A model generated the notes under the pieces. The model did not search any database. It was given only the letters and a program-made list of their open reading frames with translations, and had not been told where the DNA came from. A stretch of 61,383 nucleotides of DNA from Chloroflexota bacterium (lineage in GTDB: Bacteria; Chloroflexota; Dehalococcoidia; Lucifugimonadales; Lucifugimonadaceae), in contig JABIHL010000089.1 of assembly GCA_018649665.1 (NCBI GenBank), positions 1 through 61,383 of the forward strand, written 5' to 3'. Positions 17,880 through 24,942 of this stretch are shown here, in pieces (position 1 is the stretch's first letter; every line of letters begins with the position of its first letter). Position numbers and translations under genes: made by a program.

Positions 17880-18775
17880 TCTTCGTTGTCCCCATTGCCA
17901 GCCGATTCGTCAGAACCGCGCTGCTGGCGTAAAAAGTCTTCAAGTTCTTGTACTAAAGCGGCCGGTTCCGGGCTCTGTCGGAATTCCTCTTCCGAGTCGT
18001 AACGTTCTTCGAGCCGTTTTACATAGCCTTCGATCTCTTGCTGATCGGAGAGCGCCCTAACAAGATTTTCGTCAAATTCTCCAGCTTCCTTCGCCAGTTT
18101 ATCTAGGTCGATGGGTGCTGCTACAAATTGCTGTAATTCGTAGAGTATCGCGTGGGTGAGGGTCGGGTTCTGCGCTACCTGAAGGTAGTGAGGTGAGTGT
18201 CCCCAAATGCTCGCTGAAGGTATTTTGTCTTGGCTAAGACGATCCATCAGAACCGACGTTAGACCAGACGGTCCTTCGTAATTCGGCACAGCGTATTTGA
18301 TGTGCTCGAAGCCAATTCCCAAATCTGTGTTGATCGAAGATCCGGTTACACGAGGTGAGCGAGTATGAGGGACAGAGTCCAATAGGGCGCCGACTGTTAC
18401 AAGGAGCCTTGTATCGCTCTCGCTGGCGACCTTGTGGATAAGATCGCTATAGGTGCGCCATTTCAAGTTCGGTTCAACACCAATGAAGATCAGAAGGTCG
18501 CGACCACCGTCGTCAGACTTCCAGTAGTAAAACTCGTTCTTAGGCCACGTGAGCTTGCGAGATCCATCAGATTCGTTGGAAATTTCGGGACGTTGCTCGG
18601 CGAAATCAAAAAAGTCTTCAGGGTCGATCGACGCGAAACGAGTTGCGGAAAGCTGGCGAACGATCTCTCGGAGTGATCGTGTTGCCGATTCAGCGGCATC
18701 CGGCCAGCCGCCCCATGCTGCGAGGAAAACCGTATTACTAAGGATTGGGTGTTCGGTGTACTGAAGTGCCGACAA
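17876..18775 (-). CDS. PAC2 family protein
   Basis: 299 residues of the PAC2 (proteasome assembly chaperone 2-like) family. The characteristic order is FLAAWGGWPDAAESATRSLREIV, DPEDFFDFAEQRP, LLIFIGVEPNLKWRTYSDLI, VTVGALLDSVPHTRSP, IWGHSPHYLQVAQNP and a helical C-terminus. In actinobacteria and archaea relatives occur with or without proteasomes; a bacterial role is not settled. The C-terminal 60 residues are rich in Glu and likely coiled or disordered. Start TTG at 18775. Its stop overlaps the start of the barrel-like gene at 17879. Proteasome genes are not in the window. Confidence 0.85.
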   Translation of the reverse strand: MSALQYTEHPILSNTVFLAAWGGWPDAAESATRSLREIVRQLSATRFASIDPEDFFDFAEQRPEISNESDGSRKLTWPKNEFYYWKSDDGGRDLLIFIGVEPNLKWRTYSDLIHKVASESDTRLLVTVGALLDSVPHTRSPRVTGSSINTDLGIGFEHIKYAVPNYEGPSGLTSVLMDRLSQDKIPSASIWGHSPHYLQVAQNPTLTHAILYELQQFVAAPIDLDKLAKEAGEFDENLVRALSDQQEIEGYVKRLEERYDSEEEFRQSPEPAALVQELEDFLRQQRGSDESAGNGDNED

Positions 18776-18840
18776 TACTCTCGCCAGTTTTGCCCTTGAA
18801 CTAATTTGAGTTAGTCAGGGGGTTGATGTAATCGCCGACT

Positions 18841-18852
18841 CGCACGCGTGCG
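18841..18852. promoter_or_regulatory. 12-base perfect palindrome upstream of PAC2 gene
   Basis: CGCACGCGTGCG reads the same on both strands. It lies 66 bases upstream of the PAC2 start, in the 129-base spacer after the exonuclease gene. A regulator site is possible, but it is GC-rich and may be chance. Confidence 0.25.
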
Positions 18853-18904
18853 TGAGCGCCCGAGCCCGAGAATGAAGCAGCAAGTCTAGCACCCATTTAC
18901 GTCA

Positions 18905-19711
18905 TCATCTGCATAAGTATTGAACTAGTGCTGGGTCATAAGGAAGGGATGAAGTGTCAAAACGAACTGGGGAGAAGAATCCGGGAACTGCCATCGGGGT
19001 TCCCGCCGAGTTCTGTCCATAAGCGTATTCAGCTAAACGAGGGAGTGAAGTGACGTCTTCGGCGTTGTAGCGAATAAGCGTTTCTAGTGCGTTGGGCTCG
19101 CCATCCTGCGCCATGTTCCACAGGTTGACGGCATCGCGACCGGTGAGCTGTGAAAGGTCGTCACCACGATCAAGGCCTATCGCCTTTTCAATCTTCTTCA
19201 GGCCGCCACGTAGCCCGACAGTTCTCAAAACATGCATCAGATCTACGTGAGCGGCGTTTTCGAGTAGCGGACCTAGTTCACGCCTTAGCCACGGCACATC
19301 AAAGGAGATTCCATTGAAAGTAACTACCAGTTTGTACTGATGGAGATCCTCGACCAATTGATCGAGATTGTCACCTCGAACATATGCCTTGAATCCAGAA
19401 GAGTCGAGAATTCCGCACATGGTGAGATACGAATCACCGCCGAGACCGGTGGTTTCGATATCGAGAAACGCGGTTTCGTTCTCAAAATTGGGCAATAAAC
19501 GCCAGCGCTCGCCCGCTCGGTACATATCGCCGAAGTAGACGGCGTCGCGGTCGGTCAGGGCAGCAGAACACCGCAACAGTTCATCGCGTTGCTTACTGCT
19601 AAGTCCGTCGGAAGCTAGAGCATCATCCCAATTTCGTACGCCACTCGCCCACAGGTCTTCCTCGTCGTCGACGGTGAAACCTTGAAGATGTAAGAACGAG
19701 TTGTTGAGCAC
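18905..19711 (-). CDS. ribonuclease H-like exonuclease (YprB type)
   Basis: 268 residues of the predicted DEDD exonuclease group (PF13482, YprB-like). Exo I is in FLDIETTGLGGDSYLTMCGIL (Asp-x-Glu), Exo II in VVTFNGISFDVPWLRREL, and Exo III in ALETLIRYNAEDVTSLPRLAEYAY. All acidic residues needed for two metal ions are present. A leading 70-residue region (DEEDLWASGVRNWDDALAS...LSSKQRDELLRCS) looks like the helix-hairpin type region seen before such domains. GTG at 19711 starts the gene. It stands alone with spacers of about 70 bases at both ends; substrate could be DNA or RNA. Confidence 0.82.
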   Translation of the reverse strand: MLNNSFLHLQGFTVDDEEDLWASGVRNWDDALASDGLSSKQRDELLRCSAALTDRDAVYFGDMYRAGERWRLLPNFENETAFLDIETTGLGGDSYLTMCGILDSSGFKAYVRGDNLDQLVEDLHQYKLVVTFNGISFDVPWLRRELGPLLENAAHVDLMHVLRTVGLRGGLKKIEKAIGLDRGDDLSQLTGRDAVNLWNMAQDGEPNALETLIRYNAEDVTSLPRLAEYAYGQNSAGTPMAVPGFFSPVRFDTSSLPYDPALVQYLCR

Positions 19712-19781
19712 GTGAGTCGGGTTGAGGTTGCTAGTCGTTATATCGCTAAGGCAAGACTAACCCGTTAGCAGCCCGACCGGA

Positions 19782-20225
19782 CTATGCGCCTGGCTCTTCG
19801 CCGGCGAATCGTTCACCCATAGCGGTAGTCAATGTGTCGATAACTAGCATCTGCGAGCCATCGTATACAACGATCATTTTTCCGTTGTGGAAGAACTGGG
19901 GGCCTTCTGACCAGTTGACGTACTTCAGTCCGATTCCGTAGCCATCGGGTGATACCAATGCTGCTTGTTCAGCGGCTTCTTCTAAAGTTGAGAACTCGAA
20001 AGCGAGAATATTTTGACCGCTGGCGGTCATTTCGATTCCGGGAACCGAGAACAAACCTGCAAATAGGAAATTGTTCTCAACTTGTTCTCCAACTTTCATG
20101 CCGGCTGATTCTAAAGCGGATGAAAGAGAGACGTAAGAATCGGCTGGCTCAATATCGGCATTACCTGAACAGGCGACTGCAATTATTGAGAACGCGGCTA
20201 CCGCGATTATTAGGAAACGACGCAA
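19782..20225 (-). CDS. small lipoprotein, function unknown
   Basis: 147 residues. A clear type II signal peptide (MRRFLIIAVAAFSIIAVAC) ends in a lipobox with Cys19. The rest is a small mixed domain with no motif I can name (LESAGMKVGEQVENNFLFAGLF; FEFSTLEEAAEQAALVS; NGKMIVVYDGSQ). It would be anchored on the outside of the membrane. The neighbour upstream is another lipoprotein gene, 97 bases away, but there is no overlap, so a shared message is not proven. Confidence 0.7.
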   Translation of the reverse strand: MRRFLIIAVAAFSIIAVACSGNADIEPADSYVSLSSALESAGMKVGEQVENNFLFAGLFSVPGIEMTASGQNILAFEFSTLEEAAEQAALVSPDGYGIGLKYVNWSEGPQFFHNGKMIVVYDGSQMLVIDTLTTAMGERFAGEEPGA

Positions 20226-20322
20226 TATATTTAGCTCCGTATTGGAATACGTGACCGGTTTTAGCTAAATAAATATTAGTGTGCCCAAGGTGTGCTGAAG
20301 GTGGGGTTAACCCTCAAAAGCA

Positions 20323-20919
20323 CTAACGGCGTGCGTACATACCTGAGAACGACCCCGTGCCAACGACCTTGCCTCGGAGTGCCGCTGATACGTCCAGTGC
20401 GGTTGCATCGTCGTCGAGATCGAGTGGCTCAGATAACGCATAAATGAAGAAGACATATTCATGCTCTTCGTCTTCGGGCGGGCAAGGTCCGCTGTAACCG
20501 ACGTCGTCAAAGTCGTTGATTGCTTGGCGGGTTGAGTCCTTTAGCTTGACTGTATTCGCCTGTGCGGCTGGCAGTGAACGGGTTCCAGAAGGAATGTTGT
20601 ACACCGACCAATGGCGGAAAATTCCTGCCGGAGCGTCAGGGTCATCAACCAATATTGCGATTGAACGAGTTCCGCCTGGAACGTCTGACCACCGTAGAGG
20701 TATTGATGTGTTTTTGCCATCGCATGTGTATTCGACCGGAATTGAGGCCCCATCTTCGAAAGCCGCTGAGGAAATATTGAGCGTGGCGATCAGAGAACTC
20801 TCAGGGTCGAATTCAGTGTCGTTGTCGTCGCTGGAACCACATGCTGTGAGGAAGATCGCAGTTGCTAGTGCAATAGAGATGACCGAAAAGAATCGAAGTT
20901 GAGAGAGTGATTTTGACAA
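20323..20919 (-). CDS. YbhB/YbcL-type PEBP family lipoprotein
   Basis: 198 residues. A hydrophobic signal with lipobox (FLTAC, Cys27) precedes a domain of the phosphatidylethanolamine-binding/Raf kinase inhibitor-like family. Ligand-site patterns are PVEYTCDGKNTSIPLRW, SIAILVDDPDAPAGIFRHWSVYNIP, and the late GYSGPCPPEDEEHEYVFFIYALSEPL, including the conserved DPDAP, HW and GPCPP segments. These proteins bind small phosphorylated or lipid head groups. Here it is exported and lipid-anchored, whereas the E. coli members are soluble. Start ATG at 20919. Confidence 0.9.
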   Translation of the reverse strand: MSKSLSQLRFFSVISIALATAIFLTACGSSDDNDTEFDPESSLIATLNISSAAFEDGASIPVEYTCDGKNTSIPLRWSDVPGGTRSIAILVDDPDAPAGIFRHWSVYNIPSGTRSLPAAQANTVKLKDSTRQAINDFDDVGYSGPCPPEDEEHEYVFFIYALSEPLDLDDDATALDVSAALRGKVVGTGSFSGMYARR

Positions 20920-21314
20920 TTAGGAGATCTGAGATAGGGCTTTGAACGAGAGTGCTAGGCGTTTCTAGCGAACATTGAGATTCGCTGTGCGAATGATCGC
21001 ACTTTGAGAAACTTGGACAATATCCGAAGCGAACTCAGGAAATTGTTTCACAGCTCGATATCTCCCAGCCAGACAATCGTGATGATTTCGTCACCGATTC
21101 GCCCATTTATGTCGAAGTTGGCTGTATCGTAGATAGAGTCAGCCACTGGGGACTCAATGGCTGACATAGGCTTCGTCGGCTATCCAAAGCTGACGGGGCC
21201 GCTTTTGTTTAAGCTGCTTGAGAAATATAAACAATCGGACCAACAGTCTAGAATGTCGCTAATTAGTGTCGTCTATCACCACCAGTCGATATTCATCGGA
21301 AGTGATCAGTATTC
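20920..21314. other. 395-base spacer with weak small reading frames and inverted repeats
   Basis: No gene is convincing in this stretch. It holds ATTCGC/GCGAAT (6-base inverted repeat near 20981-20995), an 8-base inverted repeat at 21138-21165 (GTCAGCCA with TGGCTGAC, 12-base loop), and a minus-strand frame at 21048-21167. That frame has a protein-like end (NFDINGRIGDEIITIVWLG), so it may be the remnant of a lost gene. A plus-strand microframe is listed separately. Confidence 0.4.
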
Positions 21315-21318
21315 ATGA
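21157..21318 (+). CDS. possible 53-residue leader gene coupled to the nitroreductase gene
   Basis: A short frame (MADIGFVGYPKLTGPLLFKL... to residue 53) starts at ATG 21157 with GGGGA six bases upstream. It stops at TGA 21316-21318, overlapping the next start (ATG 21315) as ATGA. Such overlap is typical of coupled genes, and the downstream gene's own ribosome site (GGAAG) is too far away. No homology is recognised, and a minus-strand frame overlaps its start, so it may be chance. Confidence 0.25.
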   Translation: MADIGFVGYPKLTGPLLFKLLEKYKQSDQQSRMSLISVVYHHQSIFIGSDQYS

Positions 21319-21752
21319 GCGAGTACATTCCCAGCACCGCAAAATGGGTTAGAGAGCAAGTAGAACTGTACGAAGGCAGCGGCGGAACCCAAGGCACCAC
21401 CTTGAAAGAAAGCGGACTGCCCGTAATCATCGTCACTCATCGGGGTCGTAAGTCGGGGGCAATTCGCAAAACTCCGTTGATGCGAGCCGTTGATGACGGA
21501 AAGTACATCCTCGTAGCGTCAATGGGCGGCGCTCCGAAGAACCCTGTTTGGTACTACAACTTGAAGGCTGATCCGAATGTGGAAATCCGCGACGAAACGA
21601 ACGTTTTCGATATGCGGGTACGCGAGATATCGGATTCAAATGAGAAACAACGACTCTGGGACATTGCAGTCGCCGCTTATCCGCCATATCAGGAATACCA
21701 AGACAAAACGGATCGTGCGATCCCGGTGTTTATCGCCGAAAAATCCAGCTAG
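21315..21752 (+). CDS. deazaflavin (F420)-dependent nitroreductase family protein
   Basis: 145 residues of the Ddn/FGD-related split-barrel family that binds coenzyme F420 and reduces quinones, nitro compounds or other substrates. Family stretches are VREQVELYEGSGGTQGTTL, PVIIVTHRGRKSGAIRKTPLM, YILVASMGGAPKNPVWYYNLKADPNVEI and DRAIPVFIAEK near the end, in the usual order and length. The family suggests the cell makes F420; no F420 biosynthesis gene lies in the window. A bidirectional terminator begins 14 bases after the stop and the tRNA-Thr gene faces it from the other side. Confidence 0.92.
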   Translation: MSEYIPSTAKWVREQVELYEGSGGTQGTTLKESGLPVIIVTHRGRKSGAIRKTPLMRAVDDGKYILVASMGGAPKNPVWYYNLKADPNVEIRDETNVFDMRVREISDSNEKQRLWDIAVAAYPPYQEYQDKTDRAIPVFIAEKSS

Positions 21753-21765
21753 ATCGTATTAATGG

Positions 21766-21801
21766 AAAAAGCCCCTCCGAAATTATTCGAGGGGCTTTTT
21801 T
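21766..21801. terminator. bidirectional terminator between nitroreductase gene and tRNA-Thr
   Basis: A seven-pair GC-rich stem (21771-21777 with 21789-21795) is flanked by AAAAA on the left (21766-21770) and TTTTTT on the right (21796-21801). It can end transcription from either strand and serves both convergent genes. Confidence 0.92.
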
Positions 21802-21812
21802 ATTGGTTCTTC

Positions 21813-21887
21813 TGGAGCCAACGGTGAGGATTGAACTCACGGCCTGCTCATTACGAATGAGCTGCTCTACCACTGAGCTACGTTGGC
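21813..21887 (-). tRNA. tRNA-Thr (anticodon CGT)
   Basis: Reading the minus strand, the cloverleaf is complete. The seven-pair acceptor is GCCAACG with CGTTGGC. The D arm shows AGCTCAGTGGTAGAGC. The five-pair anticodon stem GCTCA/TGAGC holds the loop TTCGTAA, giving CGT, which reads ACG threonine codons. The T arm contains GTTCAATCC. Discriminator T and CCA are encoded (CCA complement at 21813-21815). It is a single-gene transcript ended by the terminator at 21766-21801. Confidence 0.97.
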
Positions 21888-22037
21888 GCAGTGCGTTCGA
21901 ATACGCCATGTGTGGAACATTTCGCAATCGAGCACGGCTTAAGATTACGACGCGCCCGTCGGTTCAGCAACGTATATAGAGACATCTAACGGGCGAGCAG
22001 GAACAAATCGAGATAATTCGACCCACGGTCGGTCGAA

Positions 22038-22463
22038 TTATTCCTCGCCGTCGCTGCTGTAACCCATCTCGTCAACCACTCGGTTTGATGGCTTGATGCC
22101 CGACTTCGTTGCAAACTCGAGTCGATTGCCTTCAGGGTCGTATACATAGAATGCACGTTGACCATCGGCACGTTCGATCGGGCCTTTGATGATTTCGTAG
22201 CCAGCGGTCGTCATTGCTTCTAACGCCTCGTCAAAATCATCCACTTCGAATGCCGTGTGGATGTTTGGCGTGTCGTCTGGCGGTCGCTGCACCAGGTGGA
22301 CCATCGTGCCGTCGGCAGCCTGCATCCAAATAAGACCGTCTCCAGATTCCTGAGCTGGAATAATCTCTAGGCCCAGTAAATCTCTCCAGAAGCCTAGCGC
22401 TCGGCCGCGGTCGCGCATTGGTATCGACTGATGGTGGATGGTGTTGATTTTGATTTTTGCCAT
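22038..22463 (-). CDS. VOC (glyoxalase/bleomycin-resistance) family protein
   Basis: 141 residues, vicinal-oxygen-chelate fold. Two beta-alpha-beta-beta modules are visible: INTIHHQSIPMRDRGRALGFWRDLLGLE and, second, IHTAFEVDDFDEALEAMTTAGYEI, ending RAFYVYDPEGNRLEFATK. His of TIHHQ, the His of PNIHTAFEV and Glu of NRLEF are the usual metal ligands. The family covers glyoxalases, dioxygenases and epimerases; no substrate is assigned. I prefer the ATG at 22463 because MAKIKINTIHH is the family N-terminus; an in-frame ATG at 22499 adds 12 residues. A separate minus-strand gene, the sugar isomerase, precedes it by 50 bases, so co-transcription is likely. Confidence 0.85.
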   Translation of the reverse strand: MAKIKINTIHHQSIPMRDRGRALGFWRDLLGLEIIPAQESGDGLIWMQAADGTMVHLVQRPPDDTPNIHTAFEVDDFDEALEAMTTAGYEIIKGPIERADGQRAFYVYDPEGNRLEFATKSGIKPSNRVVDEMGYSSDGEE

Positions 22464-22513
22464 TTGGTGTTTTTTTATTCTTGGAAACAGTGCCAACATT
22501 GGACGTGAAAGAG

Positions 22514-23350
22514 TTAGGAGATCGCTTTACGAGCGTTATCGAGGGCGTTGTAGCAGAATTCAGCTACTGCTCTAGGTTGGTAATCGGCTTCTCTCGACTG
22601 CATCTGACTCACTTCAGCGAACACGGGCAGATTCTCAAGTCCATTTGATCGCAATGCGGTCATGAATAGAGGGATATCGATTCCACCGTCACCGGGTAGG
22701 CAGAACTGAATCTGGCCATCGATCTTCTCGCCGTCTTTGATGTGAACCATCGCCGAATGTTCGGCTGTTAGATCGACACTGTGAACCAACTCGGCTCCTT
22801 CGACTACGAAGTGAGAAATATCCAGATCGAGTTTCAAGTTAGGATGCTGGGTTTGCTCCATCATCCAGACTGCTTTCTCGGGTGTTTCGAAATCGGTACC
22901 AGCGTGCGCTTCTATCGCAACGATGATGTCGTTTTCGGCTGCCATATCAGCGAGCGACATGAACGCATCACGAATCTGTTCTTTCCCCGATTCCCAAGGT
23001 GGCGCCGAGTGACCCGGCGTTGTGGTGATGAGAATAGGTGAATCGTCGTAGTGCAATCGCTGCACCATGTCGAACTTTTTCTTGGTTAGTTCGATCATGG
23101 GCATTCGATCGGAATGGGGCGCGCACACGTCAATTAGGGCAAACATGATTGGTGATTCGAATCCTAGACCCTGCGACAGCTTTGCGAGTTCACGTTGCTG
23201 GTTCTCGGAAAATTCGATTGGCGAAGATGGCCAGCCGTCGGCCGCACATATCTCCAACGCGTCGTAGCCAACGTCTTTGATCATGCGTACAGCTTCGAAC
23301 GGATCGAGCATCCGAAGTGCGTACGTTGAATAGCCAAGAGTGAATGTCAC
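22514..23350 (-). CDS. sugar phosphate isomerase/epimerase family protein
   Basis: 278 residues of the xylose-isomerase-like TIM barrel family (AP endonuclease family 2). Seen are YSTYALRMLDPFEAVRMIKDVGYDALEICAADGWP, LADMAAENDIIVAIEAHAGTDFETPE, LKLDLDISHFVVEGAELVH, MVHIKDGEK and GDGGIDIPLFMTALRSNGL near the end. The acidic and His residues in IEAHAG, DISHF and HIKDG form the expected metal site. It probably rearranges a sugar or sugar acid; the exact compound is unknown. GTG at 23350 is the start. The VOC gene follows 50 bases later on the same strand. Confidence 0.88.
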   Translation of the reverse strand: MTFTLGYSTYALRMLDPFEAVRMIKDVGYDALEICAADGWPSSPIEFSENQQRELAKLSQGLGFESPIMFALIDVCAPHSDRMPMIELTKKKFDMVQRLHYDDSPILITTTPGHSAPPWESGKEQIRDAFMSLADMAAENDIIVAIEAHAGTDFETPEKAVWMMEQTQHPNLKLDLDISHFVVEGAELVHSVDLTAEHSAMVHIKDGEKIDGQIQFCLPGDGGIDIPLFMTALRSNGLENLPVFAEVSQMQSREADYQPRAVAEFCYNALDNARKAIS

Positions 23351-23674
23351 GAGTGTATTTCTTTCTTATTTCCGGTTCATGGGCTTGTTAATTCGTCGTC
23401 AAAATGACTTGAAGTCTCGACTTATCTAAGTGTTCCAGAACTCAGACCGGATCATTCGATGTAACCCGGCGAAGGGCAGGGATTCTAGCAATGAAGAATC
23501 TCTATCGGACGATGAACATGCCGAAATCAAACGGAATATGTGGGTTTATACACAAATGCTCCGGGGCATATACGTTGCGTTAACTACGTACTCAGGCTGG
23601 GGAGTTATCCGTCATTGATCTGGTGTGTACACCGGGCGACAGATTATTAGGCACAGAGGATATTAGTAGTACTG

Positions 23675-23760
23675 CCCTGGCGGTGGATGTTCGTTCGGTG
23701 CCCTATGCGCTCTGGCCGGGAGTTGCGTTTGGGTTCTCGGGCGAGGTTCCACCGCCAGGG
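23675..23760 (+). ncRNA. candidate structured RNA: long hairpin with 13-pair stem
   Basis: A perfect 13-pair stem joins 23675-23687 (CCCTGGCGGTGGA) to 23748-23760 (TCCACCGCCAGGG). The 60-base loop contains a further six-pair arm (CCGGGA with TCTCGG). A long rod with an internal bulge recalls 6S RNA in outline, but I see no proof of that, and it also fits a riboswitch or leader for moxR. Strand is assumed from the downstream operon. Not a known class that I can recognise. Confidence 0.4.
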
Positions 23761-23853
23761 TTACTTATCCCGGTAGGTCTCGCGCACACACAAGCGCAGA
23801 GCTTAAGCGTTCAGCGGTTTCAGATACGACTGAAATGATCTGAACGGTTCTGA

Positions 23854-23884
23854 CCTACTGGCTCAGGAAGCTAGATTCAGTAGG
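23854..23884 (+). promoter_or_regulatory. hairpin overlapping the moxR ribosome site
   Basis: A seven-pair stem (CCTACTG at 23854-23860 with CAGTAGG at 23878-23884) ends inside the purine run AGGAAGG that precedes the TTG start at 23898. Formation of the stem would cover part of the ribosome site, so it could limit translation of the operon. Based on pairing only. Confidence 0.35.
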
Positions 23885-23897
23885 AAGGCTCCGAACG

Positions 23898-24887
23898 TTG
23901 GACACTATCGCAACCGATGATCACGCAGTTCTCGACTTCTCAGTCGGGGTGCCAGACAACACTATGGCACGGGCTTTCGCCGACGATGCCGTAACTATCG
24001 GAAACGAAATTCAACGGGTCGTAGTTACGTCTCCGAAGACTATTCAACTTTCTATTCTTGGTTTACTCGCCGAGGGACACATTCTTCTTGAAGATGTTCC
24101 GGGTGTTGGTAAAACGCTTCTTGGCAAAACTCTGTCTGGAGCCATCGACTGTGATTTCAAGCGAATCCAGTTCACTCCCGACCTCCTCCCGACAGACATC
24201 ACTGGCACCACCGTGTTCGATATGAAGAGTTCTACTTTCAATTTCGTTCCCGGACCTATCTTCTCGAACATCGTTCTTGCAGACGAAATCAACCGCACGG
24301 GTCCTCGTACGCAGGCTGCGTTGCTTGAAGCGATGGCAGAACATCAGGTTTCGATTGAGGGCGACGTGATGAAGTTGCCTTCACCTTTCATGGTGATTGC
24401 AACACAAAACCTTTCTGAAAGTCACGGAACGTTCCCGTTGCCAGACAGCCAGAAAGATCGGTTCATGATTTCGATGGGAATGGGTCTGCCCACTCCTGAA
24501 CAAGAAGTAGAGATACTTTCTCGGTCGCAGCATGGGATGCCAGAAGCCAGCCCAGTTATTTCAGCCGAACGCATCGTTGAGATGCGAGACATGGTCAAGC
24601 GAGTCGAAGTAGATGCCAAAATCAGGCAGTACATCGTGAAACTCGCTGGCCATACGCGGTCGAATTCGGCAGTTCGTCATGGTCTCAGCCCACGAGGCGG
24701 CGCCGCACTCCAGCGGGCTGCCCAAGCGTGGGCTGCCATGGACGGACGATCGTTCGTTGAGCCACAAGATGTATCCGAGATCGCTGTATATGTAATCGCC
24801 CATCGACTCATGATGCAGCCTGCAGCTAACGAGAGTGCAGATGAAGCCGTACGCACTGCAATCGACGAGACGCAGGTACCGGCGTAA
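23898..24887 (+). CDS. MoxR family AAA+ ATPase
   Basis: 329 residues of the MoxR/RavA-like ATPases that act as chaperones for metal or protein-complex maturation. Walker A is EDVPGVGKTLLGKTL, Walker B is IVLADEINRTGPRTQAALLEAM, and sensor 1 lies in MVIATQNLSESHGTFPLPDSQKDRF. Sensor 2 lies in GLSPRGGAALQRAAQAWAAMDGR. Start TTG at 23898, with AGGAAGG nine bases before it; an ATG at 23964 is less well placed. First gene of a moxR-DUF58-transglutaminase operon, a common arrangement. The DUF58 gene follows 55 bases later. Confidence 0.94.
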   Translation: MDTIATDDHAVLDFSVGVPDNTMARAFADDAVTIGNEIQRVVVTSPKTIQLSILGLLAEGHILLEDVPGVGKTLLGKTLSGAIDCDFKRIQFTPDLLPTDITGTTVFDMKSSTFNFVPGPIFSNIVLADEINRTGPRTQAALLEAMAEHQVSIEGDVMKLPSPFMVIATQNLSESHGTFPLPDSQKDRFMISMGMGLPTPEQEVEILSRSQHGMPEASPVISAERIVEMRDMVKRVEVDAKIRQYIVKLAGHTRSNSAVRHGLSPRGGAALQRAAQAWAAMDGRSFVEPQDVSEIAVYVIAHRLMMQPAANESADEAVRTAIDETQVPA

Positions 24888-24942
24888 GCATGCTTAGCTT
24901 TACCAATTTGCATACGACAGTTGCGGGAAGGTCAAAAGCCCT

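Larger units (their letters stand above)
23351..23897. other. 547-base untranslated stretch before the moxR operon
   Basis: No convincing gene. Frames at 23430-23618 and 23623-23838 are short, without ribosome sites or recognisable similarity. The right half (about 23640-23897) is rich in base-pairing arms and reads as a structured RNA or leader; the two best structures are listed separately. Confidence 0.5.

Noticed and set aside
21138-21165. GCCACTG inside an inverted repeat, like the B12 box of a cobalamin riboswitch
   Set aside because: The other conserved blocks of the riboswitch are absent and the adjacent gene is not a B12 gene.
23623-23838. 71-residue frame before moxR
   Set aside because: It covers the structured RNA region; the base-paired arms explain the sequence better than a protein.
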